A stretch of DNA of 64,000 nucleotides from Gaertneriomyces semiglobifer (GCA_025558075.1 JAHLKF010000042.1:1-64000), one strand, 5' to 3'. Positions 1 to 9,680 are shown, counted from the stretch's first letter. Notes: a model not told the origin generated them from the sequence alone. Program-made: numbers and translations.

Positions 1-1175
1 GGTATGTCGAAACCCGTCTTTTCCTTGACATATGCGCAACATTCCTCAAGGATTGTATGGCTTTCAAACAACTTGGGCTTAGCAATCTTGACTCCATCGA
101 ACTCTAGTGAATTGATCACGCATCCTTTCTCTTGAAGAAAGTTGATCATCTGCTGAATACATTGGTTTTCAATGGTCTGGGTAACCAATGCAAAGAACGT
201 GCCTTCAAGGTTCCTCTTGTGATCCTTGTGCTTGATGTTCTTTACATGCGTCCAGAAGGTTCCCCAATAGCCAGTGGTATTCTGAAGTAAGGGCACTAAC
301 GCATTGTAGATACATGAATGAATCTTTGCCAAGAAGGGATTGCGAGGAGGAGCCTTGTTGTTCAGTGCTACAATGACGTCTTGTTTGACCAAACGTTCTC
401 TCTTAAGCGCTGATGCCCTGTTTAGCACATATTCATCAATCTCAGGACAAGAACTATGATGTTGTTTAAGCAATTGAGACAAGATAGTTGGTAAAGAATT
501 GATCTGGTCGATGTCATCGAGAAAGTGGGCAGCGAGGTAGGCTCTCACTTCTCTGGGAAATGACTGAAGACCAATCGATTCCCGAGCAAACAATCGACCA
601 CTGTCATTGAAGGCGAGTTTACTGTAAGTGTATTCGACCTTGAACAAGTTGTGATGGACTCTGTTGTGCTTCATGTACGTCTTCAACTTCTTCCTCAAAC
701 AACTATCAATGTGCTTGTTGTTGATCAGGGTGTTCAGTCTGCTTTCTTCTGCACGTTCATAAAAGACACACACAGTAGCCATCTTCTTGGTTTCCACCGG
801 GTAGAACAGTGGAATATCTTCATTAACATCCCCTCGAATGATTTCACACTTCTCCAGTTCAATCATCTCTTGCTTCACTTGATCATTGTTGTCCGATGAT
901 GGTGATGATGATGAAATAGGGGTCTCCTCTATATCAGTAGACTTCCTCTTCTTCGTCTTCACTACAGGAATCAGATTCATGCTCTCATGAATTTCCCAAC
1001 ATTTTGTGATCCCATCAGGATGATACTCAAATCGTCGGAGAATCGTCTTTGTTTGTTTGTCAAAGGTGACAGTAATGTCCACTCCATTTTTCTTGAACTC
1101 TTTTCTACCTAAATTGTCGTTATTGAGGTTGAACAGGTACGTTTGGAAAAAGGTTAAAGGTTTCTCATTTGTCAT
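1..1175 (-). CDS. TV-Pol polymerase-helicase, N-terminal part (element B, runs off window)
   Basis: An uninterrupted minus-strand frame starts at the ATG at 1175-1173 and stays open to base 1, about 391 codons. It aligns by eye with the N-terminal half of element A's polymerase-helicase (14114-16864). Both have a GRL segment, then a palm motif with Asp-x-x-Asn and a following Pro (here D-D-I-D-Q-I-N-S-L-P), and later a DG motif (here F-D-G). This is the layout of the TV-Pol family, relatives of family A DNA polymerases fused to superfamily 3 helicases in transpovirons and virophages. The helicase half would lie left of the window. A TATAAATA box (1228-1221, minus) sits about 46 nt upstream. 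An acidic Ser-rich linker follows the first ~90 residues. Role: element DNA replication. Confidence 0.8.
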   Translation of the reverse strand, partial: MTNEKPLTFFQTYLFNLNNDNLGRKEFKKNGVDITVTFDKQTKTILRRFEYHPDGITKCWEIHESMNLIPVVKTKKRKSTDIEETPISSSSPSSDNNDQVKQEMIELEKCEIIRGDVNEDIPLFYPVETKKMATVCVFYERAEESRLNTLINNKHIDSCLRKKLKTYMKHNRVHHNLFKVEYTYSKLAFNDSGRLFARESIGLQSFPREVRAYLAAHFLDDIDQINSLPTILSQLLKQHHSSCPEIDEYVLNRASALKRERLVKQDVIVALNNKAPPRNPFLAKIHSCIYNALVPLLQNTTGYWGTFWTHVKNIKHKDHKRNLEGTFFALVTQTIENQCIQQMINFLQEKGCVINSLEFDGVKIAKPKLFESHTILEECCAYVKEKTGFDI

Positions 1176-1220
1176 TGTACTGGGAGGCTTAAAGGTGAAC
1201 TACTCTCAGAACATGAGAAC

Positions 1221-1361
1221 TATTTATAGTTTTGAAACGCGATGCGGAAGTTGCATCGTGTGGGATGATACAGCTTCTGCTGTCATGCATCGAAATGATC
1301 CGATTACAAAGTCGAGGACGAATGCGTTCAACTTCGATGCAAATCATTTTTCCTATATAAG
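1221..1361. promoter_or_regulatory. Divergent promoter region with two TATA boxes
   Basis: TATAAATA reads on the minus strand at 1228-1221, facing the polymerase gene. TATATAAG reads on the plus strand at 1354-1361, 35 nt before the small gene at 1396. The two genes therefore diverge from this interval. Confidence 0.6.
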
Positions 1362-1395
1362 TAAGTGAACTGAAAGTGGATCATAGTGAAGAACA

Positions 1396-1605
1396 ATGCC
1401 AGCGTCAGTATATAACTATCAAGGGTTCTACGGGAAGTACGATGGTGCAATTGTACAGTTCACTGCACCATCTATTCGTCAACTTGCAAAGAAGATGAAC
1501 ATATCGTTAGTGTCTGCCATTAGAGCAGTTCATTCCGGTGGGGCGATGTTACCTAATATCCCTGTTCGGATCTACAGGTTACCGAAGGGTCAAACGAGCA
1601 CTTAG
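1396..1605 (+). CDS. Small putative helix-turn-helix protein (element B)
   Basis: 69 codons with a TATA box 35 nt upstream. The segment S-x-x-x-L-A-K-K-x-x-I-S/H-x-x-x-x-x-R-x-V looks like a helix-turn-helix. It matches the 65-residue protein at 17246-17443 of element A (S-Y-C-D-L-A-K-K-L-G-I) in length and layout. Conservation of such a short frame in two diverged elements supports it being real. A DNA-binding regulatory role is inference. Confidence 0.55.
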   Translation: MPASVYNYQGFYGKYDGAIVQFTAPSIRQLAKKMNISLVSAIRAVHSGGAMLPNIPVRIYRLPKGQTST

Positions 1606-1632
1606 TGCACCCGAAATATAATTTCGGCCTCG

Positions 1633-1887
1633 ATGTACAAGATGAATCACATCAGCGAAGCAGAGATTGAAGAAGGCCTGTTCAAGCAGGAGATATTTGC
1701 GGACATCATGGGACTCTTTGAAGCGGGTTTACTTACATACAATGGAAAGGGAGGAATCCCAATGCAAGTAACTAATCCTAAGCAGGCATATGCGATGGCC
1801 ATAGCCATTTCAGACAGGAAGTGGAAGTGGCACATAAAGGGGAGCGATGTAGTGAAACGAGGCTTTCAGCCAGTTGAGGTCAAGTAG
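1633..1887 (+). CDS. Small protein of unknown function (element B)
   Basis: 84 codons, 27 nt after the preceding small gene and in the same direction. The C-terminal part (V-V-K-R-G-F) weakly resembles the end of the 102-residue protein at 26901-27209 in element A (A-V-K-K-G-F). That is suggestive only. No known domain is visible. No separate TATA box is seen, so it may share a transcript with 1396-1605. Confidence 0.45.
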   Translation: MYKMNHISEAEIEEGLFKQEIFADIMGLFEAGLLTYNGKGGIPMQVTNPKQAYAMAIAISDRKWKWHIKGSDVVKRGFQPVEVK

Positions 1888-1949
1888 TCACTATCGATAG
1901 TGAACGTAGTTCGATGCAAAGCTGGAAGTCAATGGAAACTTTAAAAGGG

Positions 1950-1958
1950 TATATAAAG
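1950..1958 (+). promoter_or_regulatory. TATA box of the tyrosine-recombinase gene
   Basis: TATATAAAG lies 53 nt upstream of the ATG at 2011, a typical eukaryotic or viral TATA-to-start distance. Confidence 0.6.
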
Positions 1959-2010
1959 AATAGAACCTATCTTCAGTCAAAACTCAGTCAACTAGAGTCA
2001 AAATCTAATT

Positions 2011-3492
2011 ATGTCGGAATTCTTCACACACATCTTGCTTCAATACAATATCCCAGCGGAACTCGATATACCGCTGCTGAATCTGTGTAGAAACAAGCCA
2101 CTTAGCCCTGACGATGTTCTAACCATCATTAGAACCATTCCCAACGACGCACTGGACATTATTAGAGGTCACTCAGACGCATTAGTCTCTGAGTCACCGA
2201 CACCAAAGCCAGTCACAATCACTTTAGACAAGATTGAGTCCATTCTTAAACGTTATGTGACGAATAAGAAAGGCGAAGAAGTGAACGACTCAAAAACCAA
2301 ACCTGGCTGGAAGGACTATGCTTGGAAATGCTGAGAATGTCTAAGATGCTTAGCCAGTGAATTCCCTGGTGCATTTGACTTATGGGATCTGAATGACTTG
2401 GTTGATTATATCATGGAGAAGAACCGCTGTGGCCATGGTTGGAAGGCCACAACGTCACAGACACACCTAAGTCAAATTAGCACCTTGTTACGGTTGATGA
2501 CAGATGAAGAGAAATTGCAGTATGCTGTGAACCCTGATCATGTCGAGTACATACAGGAATGTCAATTCCTGTGTTCAGAGATCATTCAAGAGGTGTACGA
2601 ATCCCAAGAACTTACGCCGGCCGAACAAAAGTTGATTATGCCACAAGACCATCTTGTTCAGGCCGTCAACAACTATGTAGAGGAGCATCCTATTACTCAG
2701 ATCAACAATGGAGTCGAATTCGTTGAGGCCAGAACTGTTTTCCTAGGAAGGCTAACTACAGAACATCCTCCGAGATGTTTAGATGTTTTGACTACGAAAA
2801 TACCAAACATCACAGTGAATGACAACTACATTGAATGGGAGAGCGGTCGTTTAATTCTCAATGATTACAAAACCAAAAAGGTATACGGAACCTACATAAT
2901 GACGTTAAGCGATGAGACGCTTAGGATCGCGAGTTTGATGCGCGACTTTTGTGCCGAACAAAGGAAACGTCATCTAATAGGATGCAAAAATGACATCAAA
3001 GATTACTCCCATATCTTGATGGATACATTCGAAAGAATTTGCAACAGGCCGTTGTCTTGTAACATCCTGCGGAAGATGTATATTGAGCACGCGTGGAAAT
3101 CAGGATTGTTGAAATTTGCAACGGATCGTATTCAACTTGCCAAAGCGATGGGTCACAGTGTAAGCACACAGCAGTTAGTCTACACTAAGCGGCCATGTGA
3201 AGAGGAGGAACTCGAAGAGAAGGAATTAGAAGAAGAGGAACAAGAAGAAGTGTTCGCTTCCACAAGCGGCTCAGTGGAGCCAACCAAACGACGTATGACA
3301 GAGTCTCAGAAACAGATTATTAAGAACGCAATTGAACAGTGGCAGAAATCAGATGAATATGTAGGCCTTGTTCGAGAGGGGAGGAAACCGGTCTTCTCTT
3401 GGAAAAAGTTGCAGAGTCAGTTTGTAAACGAGTTTGACAATGTCTCTGAGAGAACCATGCAGGCCTATGGACGTCATCATATAGCCGCCTTG
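2011..3492 (+). pseudogene. Crypton-like tyrosine recombinase (element B), broken
   Basis: One frame runs from ATG 2011 with an in-frame TGA at 2332-2334, then continues to 3492 where the gypsy LTR interrupts it. After the gypsy element it resumes in phase at 41408 and ends at 41452. The catalytic layout is visible: an Arg in P-P-R-C-L-D, a Lys in the following beta region, L-R-K-M-Y replacing the HxxR box, M-G-H-S-V-S-T-Q-Q and a Tyr shortly after (L-V-Y-T-K). This is the form seen in Crypton-like and PLV recombinases. The C-terminal extension is Glu-rich and then resembles a DNA-binding tail. Role before decay: DNA strand exchange for integration, excision or resolution. Two independent lesions make it nonfunctional. 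Confidence 0.8.
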
Positions 3493-3950
3493 TGTAGCGG
3501 GTTTAGACTTCCACTAGTAATAAGTAGAAGTATATAGACGCGCTAGTACCAGGGTTAGAGCTATCTTAGTCAGCCAAGTCATGTGATATAATTTCTGTTG
3601 TTGCTTAAGTCAGCGGGGCCTATAAGAGGACCGCGCGGACTTATGCGACGAAGATCAGGCAGACATACATCTAAGAGGAATACAAGAAGTTCTACTCAGA
3701 TCTATAAGTCCCGTCGCATCTGAACGAGTAAGACATCCGGCAGTTCTAAGACCAGTGACTGATCATCCTACTCCCTTAGATTCAGCAGTCTTATAAGTTC
3801 TCCGACGCCTCTCATCCCTAGCCCTGCAGGCAATAACTCATCTATTATACCGCCGGCGGACACTTGGACGTCCGGCTCTTAACAAAGGAGATCATTAGGA
3901 GCGGAGTAATCCTCTTGGAAACCCTACCGTCGGATCATAATCCTTCTACA
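3493..3950 (+). repeat. Gypsy 5' LTR
   Basis: 458 bp, begins TGTAGCGGG and ends CCTTCTACA. It matches 40946-41403 at the same length with about 6% substitutions. The preceding CTTG is half of the target-site duplication. A CCTATAAGAGG segment inside may be the U3 TATA element. Confidence 0.95.
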
Positions 3951-3968
3951 TGGTGGAGAATCGAGTTT
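3951..3968 (+). promoter_or_regulatory. Gypsy primer-binding site
   Basis: TGGTGGAGAATCGAG follows the LTR directly. It begins with TGG, the complement of a tRNA 3' CCA, so it reads as complementary to a tRNA acceptor end. The tRNA identity is not determined. Confidence 0.65.
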
Positions 3969-4021
3969 GCACTGCACGTCAGGAACTCTTACAACTAATA
4001 TACAACGGCGCCTCTGCACCA

Positions 4022-5800
4022 ATGCAGAACCCTATAAACCCTCGGATCGATTCCAAGCACGGCAACAATAGCCGACTTGTACAAGAAGTGGGAAGCTTAG
4101 GAGTCGGTGATTCTGGCGTACGGTATCCCTCTCCCAGAGCTGTTGAAAGAGACCCTCTCGATCACCCGCATGCCGCGCATACACCGGCCGATCGATTCGG
4201 ACCCGCGGCGCTTCATTCGAATTCCAGGCCTAGAAGCAATTCGTTACCTTCCAACGCCCGCATTCCCGGAGCATGGCGTCCTAACTGGAACAGGATGGGA
4301 CCGGTCGATTCGGTCCGCAATCCCTTCAACGTCCGCACGAGCCATCAATTCTATAGCGAAACAGATGAAAGCTCAAGGGATTCTTCTCTCGACCGCACAG
4401 GTCAGAGAGGTCGAGGCGCTCTCGACCCCCTTGGACAACAAGGCCCTCCTCGTGGCTTGCATCATCAGCAAGCATCAGTGCACTTTCAAGGTTTTCATGA
4501 ACCGACTCGGGCCGAGCCTGAGGTCGTGCAACCAACTTATACGGCGCAGTCATCGGCCAACATACCGACCACCCACAAAGGCAGAGTTCTCGAGGCTCTA
4601 CTAGCTCAGCTACAGGAGCAAGGGGAGGTCATCGCCAACATTAAGCGAGAAATAACGGAGCTCCGTCAACAGAGACACCAGTCCAGGGAGCCCTCCGTAC
4701 CACAGAGTTACAGGAGCACCTATACGCCCAGCAACCCTGCATATCCACCGTCCACGGTTCCCGTGGAGCAGTACGGAACCTCCGCGGTCCCACGCCGGTA
4801 CAAGGCAATTACCGAAGCGGACACCGGGCCGTTTAAAGGAGCCGACAGTCCTTACATAGATGACTGGCTCGAGGAAGCGCTTGGCGCACAAGGTCGCTTC
4901 CTAGCAACAGACCAGGAGATGGTCATGCTTATTCCCGCTATCTTCCCACCGAAGAGCCCAGCCAGAGTGTGGTTCCAACAACTACCAATGCGAGCAAAAG
5001 CCGAATGGACCTGGCAGCAATGGCAAGCCGAGTTACAATCGGAATTTGGGGACGAGACGCGTAGGAATCCCGCTAAGACAACTTACGAGCACTGCACCCC
5101 GGATCCACAGGCGTACAGCTCTTTCTTAGCGTATATCGACCAGAAGTTGCTACTCAGGGCACAAGCATTCGGCAACGAAGCCGATTTACGAGCCCCGAAG
5201 GATCGACTCCTTCAGGACATGCTAGACTACCTCCCGGGGCGAGTTCAATTAGCCGCCCAAAGTGCCGGGGTATGTGCTATACCCCAACTTAAATCCTTCC
5301 TCAAAAGGTATTTCTCCTCACCGGAGGCCAAAAACGAGGACCCCTGTTACAAGTCTCGACGGACCGAAGAAGGGTCCAAGAGCCGAGACAAGCACAAGTC
5401 AAACAAGGACAAGGGCAAAGCCCAACCCCAGGCGGATGACTCCGCCAACTACCCTCAGGGTAGAGGACCGGCAAACCAGAATTGGAAAAGTCAGCCGAAC
5501 CCGTGGAGGAAATCGCCGAACAACTGCCGAGAATGTGGCCACAGGCACTGGTTCAACTACTGCTTCAAGAATGCGAAGCGGGGCGATCCCGCTGACGGCG
5601 TCGGTGGCCCATACGGTAGACCGAAACCCAACGACAAAGAGAAATCGTCCAGCCGCAAGGAAAAGACCTACTTAGTGGACGACGATGACTCGTCGAGCGA
5701 GCACACATATTTGGTGCTAGCGAACGCTCCCAAGGTATTCTCCCTGGCAGATGCCGAAGGTTTCTGCCCGACTGGGTATTTTCAGAGCATGTTCCACTAG
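4022..5800 (+). CDS. gag: Gypsy gag polyprotein
   Basis: The frame is open from the LTR/PBS junction (3950), but that first ATG is formed by the LTR's last base. The ATG at 4022 is a likelier start, giving about 592 residues. Order: low-complexity N-terminal region, coiled-coil stretch (L-L-A-Q-L-Q-E-Q), a Gag capsid-like segment (A-R-V-W-F-Q-Q-L-P followed by W-Q-Q-W), a basic linker, and a zinc knuckle C-R-E-C-G-H-R-H-W-F-N-Y-C. The knuckle spacing is CX2CX3HX4C, one shorter than the usual CX2CX4HX4C. It packages element RNA. Pol continues in the -1 frame at its end. Confidence 0.85.
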   Translation: MQNPINPRIDSKHGNNSRLVQEVGSLGVGDSGVRYPSPRAVERDPLDHPHAAHTPADRFGPAALHSNSRPRSNSLPSNARIPGAWRPNWNRMGPVDSVRNPFNVRTSHQFYSETDESSRDSSLDRTGQRGRGALDPLGQQGPPRGLHHQQASVHFQGFHEPTRAEPEVVQPTYTAQSSANIPTTHKGRVLEALLAQLQEQGEVIANIKREITELRQQRHQSREPSVPQSYRSTYTPSNPAYPPSTVPVEQYGTSAVPRRYKAITEADTGPFKGADSPYIDDWLEEALGAQGRFLATDQEMVMLIPAIFPPKSPARVWFQQLPMRAKAEWTWQQWQAELQSEFGDETRRNPAKTTYEHCTPDPQAYSSFLAYIDQKLLLRAQAFGNEADLRAPKDRLLQDMLDYLPGRVQLAAQSAGVCAIPQLKSFLKRYFSSPEAKNEDPCYKSRRTEEGSKSRDKHKSNKDKGKAQPQADDSANYPQGRGPANQNWKSQPNPWRKSPNNCRECGHRHWFNYCFKNAKRGDPADGVGGPYGRPKPNDKEKSSSRKEKTYLVDDDDSSSEHTYLVLANAPKVFSLADAEGFCPTGYFQSMFH

Positions 5801-6118
5801 AGGGGTTTAGCGGGACACAGCGAGCAGCTTCAACCCCGCAAACTACGTGGCTGGACAACCACGTACTCCTAGCCGAGCTAAGAGAACTTGAACGAAAAGA
5901 GATCGACTCTCCACCGACAGTTGAAGAGCTCCGTAAGGTCGCCACCGTCTGGGGCACCCCGGGCATCGACTTGTTCGGACCAAATCTGGAGGAATCACAC
6001 CTTCACCAAATATTGACTGAACCGATCGCATGGAGTTCCGGTCGAATATATTACGCGTATGTCCCGCAGGCATACGCTGCGCCCGTTCTTGAACGAGTCA
6101 AGAAGGACGCTACTCGGT
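5797..6118 (+). pseudogene. pol: Gypsy pol, 5' segment (interrupted by element A)
   Basis: The frame -1 relative to gag is open from about 5797 to 6118, where element A is inserted. It resumes in phase at 28854 (after the duplicated TCGGT) into the pol frame starting 28856. The -1 arrangement fits gag-pol frameshifting. No domain is recognisable here; it is the region before the protease. Confidence 0.75.
6114..6118. repeat. Target-site duplication of element A, left copy
   Basis: TCGGT directly precedes the left TIR (starting TGACACAG at 6119). It is repeated at 28849-28853 directly after the right TIR. A 5-bp duplication fits integration by the element's retroviral-type integrase. Confidence 0.9.
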
Positions 6119-6170
6119 TGACACAGTGCGCATAAATAAGCTGTACAGCTTATTTATACGCACTGTGTCA
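6119..6170. repeat. 52-bp terminal palindrome
   Basis: Starts TGACACAGTGCG and ends CGCACTGTGTCA. 25 of 26 base pairs are complementary. The other end (28797-28848) has the same palindrome with two substitutions. It could fold as a hairpin or act as a recombinase or terminal-protein site. Confidence 0.9.
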
Positions 6171-6174
6171 ATGG

Positions 6175-6317
6175 GACTTATTGATAGGACTTATTACTGT
6201 CGACTTATTAAGGTTGACTTATTGATATGACTTATTTGGAGGACTTATGAGGATACAAGTTAATTAAGGACTTATGAGGATAAGAATTACTTAATGACTT
6301 ATTGAAAGAAATAAGTC
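6175..6317. repeat. Periodic GACTTAT(T) array in the TIR
   Basis: GACTTAT units begin at 6175, 6188, 6202, 6216, 6229, 6242, 6269 and 6296, with spacings of 13, 14, 14, 13, 13, 27 and 27. An inverted copy AATAAGTC lies at 6310-6317. The array is mirrored in the right TIR. Regular spacing suggests cooperative protein binding. Confidence 0.85.
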
Positions 6318-6627
6318 GCGCCGGTCATGATCGCCATTGACAATCATTGCCATCATCACCATCATCGCCAATCATTGCCACCAACCAGTTTCCCACTAGC
6401 ATCAATTTAACTTGCGTCCAAGTCGCAGCCGCAAATGCGACCAAAACCGTCGCAGCTTCAAAACGATCACAAGTCCGAATCTGTTCAAGTCCAATATTAC
6501 TTCACATGTGTCATAGCGATCTTGTCCTGACTCGCGATCTTGTACACGTACACGCGATGGGATGCATCCATCCTTACCACTTCATATGACATAACATCCT
6601 TGTGCCTCCCTTAGAACAAACCGGTCA

Positions 6628-6916
6628 GGGTGCAGCTGGGGTGCAGCCAGGGTGCAGCCGTTTATCGGTAAAAAGCTCTTGCGAGAACCCAGGGTGCAGG
6701 GGGTGCACCTTTTTTCCCCCTTTTTTTTCTATAGGATATTATACTTTTTTATTAACGTTTATTTTGTTTCTATGTTTTTTTTATATTTTCCCAATATATA
6801 TAAAAAGTTAAAAACATTGCACCCTTTGCACCCTTTGCACCACACCTGCTCACGTAAGCACTTTTTTGGACTTTTTTCAAAATATACCTGCACCCCCTTT
6901 TGCACCCCCTGCACCT
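6628..6916. repeat. Origin-like inverted iteron module, left TIR
   Basis: Five GGGTGCA units on the left and about six TGCACC units on the right flank an AT-rich core of ~100 bp. A conserved TTATCGGTAAA and CTTGCGAGAACCC pair lies between units. The same module recurs in the right TIR and at 16873-17151. Confidence 0.75.
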
Positions 6917-6998
6917 CCACGTTTCCGTCAAAGCTTTCTTTTAACGTTTCCTTTTTAACTTCTTTTTATATCTATCTGTGTCTCTTCTTCTTCACTCA

Positions 6999-7295
6999 TC
7001 ACCGCCCGTACGTCTCCATGTGTCCCATGAAGTCGTTCGTTCCTTGTGCTATATCTTTCACACGTTTAAGACCCAAATCACTAGACTTTGTTGCCCGACG
7101 GGATGCTTCTCGCACCTTGTTGTTAAACAGCGCATTGCCTTGCACTCCTGCATTGGCGTGTTGAATAAATCTACCAGTTTTTCCGGCATTCGCCTGGACG
7201 GCTGTTAGGAATCCTCTTGCCTTTGTCACATTCTGTGGAAGAGCTCGCAAGAACCCACCTGCTCGTTGCTTGAGATTCCTGAAAAAGTTCGCCAT
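6999..7295 (-). CDS. Small conserved PLV protein, probable virion or DNA-associated protein (element A)
   Basis: 98 residues, the first gene inside the left TIR. It aligns with the 102-residue protein at 47445-47753 of element B: both begin M-A-x-F-F, share R-F-I-Q and G-V-Q-x-N-x-L-F, and end with G-L-K-R/K-x-x-D-x..., H-M-x-x-Y-G. It is basic in the first half, with no transmembrane helix or known domain that I can see. Divergent from the gene at 7413. Conservation at this length in both elements supports a real gene; function unknown. Confidence 0.7.
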   Translation of the reverse strand: MANFFRNLKQRAGGFLRALPQNVTKARGFLTAVQANAGKTGRFIQHANAGVQGNALFNNKVREASRRATKSSDLGLKRVKDIAQGTNDFMGHMETYGR

Positions 7296-7412
7296 TGTCT
7301 CTTGATCCCTTTCACTTGAAGAGTTCTAACGTTTCAACGTCGTCTCGTTGGCTTGTTATTTTTCCTATCTTAATATATAGACACAGAAATATTCCTCTAT
7401 TAACCAACCCAT

Positions 7413-9095
7413 ATGCCTGCTACCTTTGACGAGGACCTGAGTGTTCAACATCGGCGACTCGATGCAGGTCCAACACTAGTAGTCAACTGGACCCATTTCG
7501 CTCCGATATGACCTGGCGTTGCCAAGGACAGAAGAACACATGGAGACTTTGTGTTTCCTTCATTTGGACAGATTAAGAAGATCGAAACGGAGCTAGAACT
7601 TAACGGTCCTAGATTCTCCGGTCCTGAATACGTTAGCAAAGTCGCCAAGGATGCGGTAGAGGCGTTCATCGCAGTGGAGAACCACAAGGCGAAAGGAGAA
7701 TTTTTCGATGAATTGGACAACGGAAACCTCTTTCCACGAGATGGGCGTATCGTTAACATGAGCGGCACAGTCAAACATGAAGACAACGGCGATGGTTCTG
7801 CTAACGTGTTCCACCAACCGACATATGTCCGTCAACAAAGGAATCAGTTCCTTGGGGACGCGTCCCGCAATGTTGTCAGAGATCTTCCTGGTTTCCCAAA
7901 ACAGGACAATCCATCCCAAGTCTCCAAGACGATCCTTGCCAGCAATCCTGTGATTAACATGACGGACATGGATGTCCAGGTAAGTGATGAAGTTGGTGCC
8001 ATTGGAAAACCTGGACCAATCATACCGGATGTTGCCCCTACCGAAGGTACTTTACGGCATGAAACACGCATCACAGATTTCCGGACTTCAACAACACAAA
8101 CTCATACCCAATCAAGCAGTACCGGAGCTCAGACGACACACACTGAACTGAGGAATGCAGAGGCACAGACAAAAACAAAGAAGTTTAGAGATGCAGCCAC
8201 AATGGCTGACCTGTTCCAACAAAGAGTTCCTATCGACGAGCTGCAAGGCATTGTACCAAATAACGAACCGATGGATATCATGGCAGTCAGTCCTGTCCGT
8301 CGACGTAGCAGTAGGACAACCACCCCTGAGGTAACATTACCCCCAAGTCCCACCATAGCTGCGCCGTATCAACTCCCACAGTTCCCGTATGCTCATTACT
8401 ATCCAAGCGCTACTCCTGAACCTGCGCAGCCACCATCGCCGGCACAGATCACTTATCCAAGTGCTTCACCGGTCCAAATGTACCCCAGTGTTCAACCAAG
8501 GATCGAATACCCACGTTCTCCTAGAGTAGCATCACCACAGTCCCCTCCAACACCTGAACCGTTCATTCCGATCAAGAGAGATCGCAACAGCCCCACAGTG
8601 ACAACACCCAAAAGAAGTAAAAGATACAAACCTGACCTCAAGGTTGAAACAGCCCTTGCCGGTCCTGTGTTATTGACACCTAGTCGAGGTGCCATTGTCC
8701 CGCCTCAGCCTGGGCAAGGTGTCATCACATCACCTATCACAGCGGTCAAAGAAGAACATATCTCTCCAAGTGCTTCGCCCAGGACGCCTAGACCACGATC
8801 CGCAAGAACCTCACCTGCAACTCCTGTTATCTCACCTACTGCAGTAACCCCTGTGGTTCCTAGAAGGTCAGGACGCAACAAAGGAAAACAAACCACATAC
8901 AAAGAACCAGATGCACGATCGAATGCTGGTTACACACTTCCTGGTTTCCCACCGTCAAGTTCTTCCGCCATTCCCATAGCGACTGCGTCCGTCGAAGAGC
9001 CACAGCCTCGTCGCAGTGGAAGGAACCAGGGAAAAAAGGTTGTGTATGCGGAACCAGACGCGCGAAGCAATAAGGGGTACAAGAAGAAAAAGTGA
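7413..9095 (+). pseudogene. Large Pro/Ser-rich PLV structural-type protein (element A), one nonsense codon
   Basis: The frame begins at ATG 7413 (M-P-A-T-F-D-E-D-L-S) and has one in-frame TGA at 7509-7511, then is open to 9095. It aligns with the 539-residue protein at 45772-47391 of element B: similar N-terminus (D-E-N-L-S), a shared block A-K-x-A-V-E-x-F-x-A-x-E...F-D-E-L-D, and V-F-H-Q-P-x-Y-x-R-Q-Q. The C-terminal half is Pro/Thr/Ser-rich with repeated R-R-S-G-R-N-x-G-K and R-S-N-x-G-Y motifs ending in lysines. It may be a scaffold or core protein; function not established. ATA-TGA-CCT suggests a CGA-to-TGA change. Confidence 0.7.
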
Positions 9096-9141
9096 TTTTT
9101 TTTCTTTTCGCAGTTTGTAAAGTTTTGATTTTTTTTTAGAA

Positions 9142-9150
9142 AGCTTAAGA
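9142..9150 (+). promoter_or_regulatory. CTTAAG motif upstream of the coiled-coil protein gene
   Basis: AGCTTAAGA, about 17-25 nt before ATG 9167. The same CTTAAG core lies at a similar distance before several structural genes of both elements (see the separate finding). Confidence 0.45.
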
Positions 9151-9166
9151 TAAACAACCAACGAAA

Positions 9167-9664
9167 ATGTCAGAAATTCAGGAAAACACTGTCCCGACGA
9201 CCGAGAACGTTCCCGAGACAGACGTGGTACAAAATGTAGTACAAAATCCTGTACATACTGAAGAACAGTCCAAGGTAAAGAGGCCACGGCCTGCTGCTCA
9301 GATTGCGGCTTTCGAGAGGGCAAGAGCTGCACGAACGGAGAATCTCCGACAACTCTCGGAGGAACAAAAGAAGAAGAAGAAACAGCAGAGGATCGAAGAA
9401 GCCAAAGCATTGCTTGCGAAACACAAGGAAGAGCAGCGTGCAAAAAGGAAACCTAGACAGGTAAGAGCCAAGTCTGAACCTGCGCCTGTACCTGCACCGG
9501 CACCTCCGTCGAAACCAAAGACACCAAGGAAGAAGAAAGTCTATGTAAAAATGGATGATACCAGCAGTGAAGATGAACAACAGATGCAGCCTCAACCTGT
9601 TCAACAACAACCTGAAATGAATCCTTACTTGGCTATCTTCCCCAGATGTAGCCGATTTCAATGA
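9167..9664 (+). CDS. Basic coiled-coil protein (element A)
   Basis: 165 residues: acidic N-terminus (~45), a strongly charged helical region with R-A-R-A-A-R, E-E-Q-K-K-K-K-K and I-E-E-A-K-A-L-L-A-K-H-K, then a Pro/Ala/Lys linker and an acidic patch. The protein at 45013-45537 of element B has the same plan, with A-Q-A-A-R-x-x-R-L-R-D-L and I-Q-E-A-K-E-L-L-Q-K-H-K. It sits directly before the MCP in transcription order in A and directly upstream of MCP in B. Likely a virion core or DNA-associated protein; that is inference. Confidence 0.7.
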   Translation: MSEIQENTVPTTENVPETDVVQNVVQNPVHTEEQSKVKRPRPAAQIAAFERARAARTENLRQLSEEQKKKKKQQRIEEAKALLAKHKEEQRAKRKPRQVRAKSEPAPVPAPAPPSKPKTPRKKKVYVKMDDTSSEDEQQMQPQPVQQQPEMNPYLAIFPRCSRFQ

Positions 9665-9680
9665 AAAAAAAATGTATTTT

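Larger units (their letters stand above)
1..3492. mobile_element. Polinton-like virus element B, left part
   Basis: Left portion of the older PLV. It holds the N-terminal part of TV-Pol-helicase, two small genes and most of a tyrosine recombinase. It continues at 41404 after the gypsy insertion: the recombinase frame resumes in phase beyond the CTTG target duplication. The left terminus lies outside the window. Assignment rests on protein similarity, visible by eye, between B genes and those of the complete element A. Confidence 0.85.
6119..6955 (+). repeat. Left terminal inverted repeat of element A
   Basis: Matches the reverse complement of 28036-28848. From the outside it holds a 52-bp palindrome, a GACTTATT array, a spacer of ~300 bp and an inverted GGGTGCA iteron module. 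The left copy has an extra ~27 bp of CATCATCACC-type repeat near 6347-6375. No gene is supported; open frames here are incidental. Confidence 0.95.

Noticed and set aside
651..1368. Plus-strand open frames at 651-899 and 1057-1368
   Set aside because: Antisense to the continuous polymerase frame on the minus strand (1175 to 1), which shows homology to element A.
6347..7208. Open frames within and beside the left TIR, and their mirror images at 28004-28630
   Set aside because: They follow the inverted repeat and its iterons and show low-complexity translation with no conserved domain; the copies differ by an indel in the frame.
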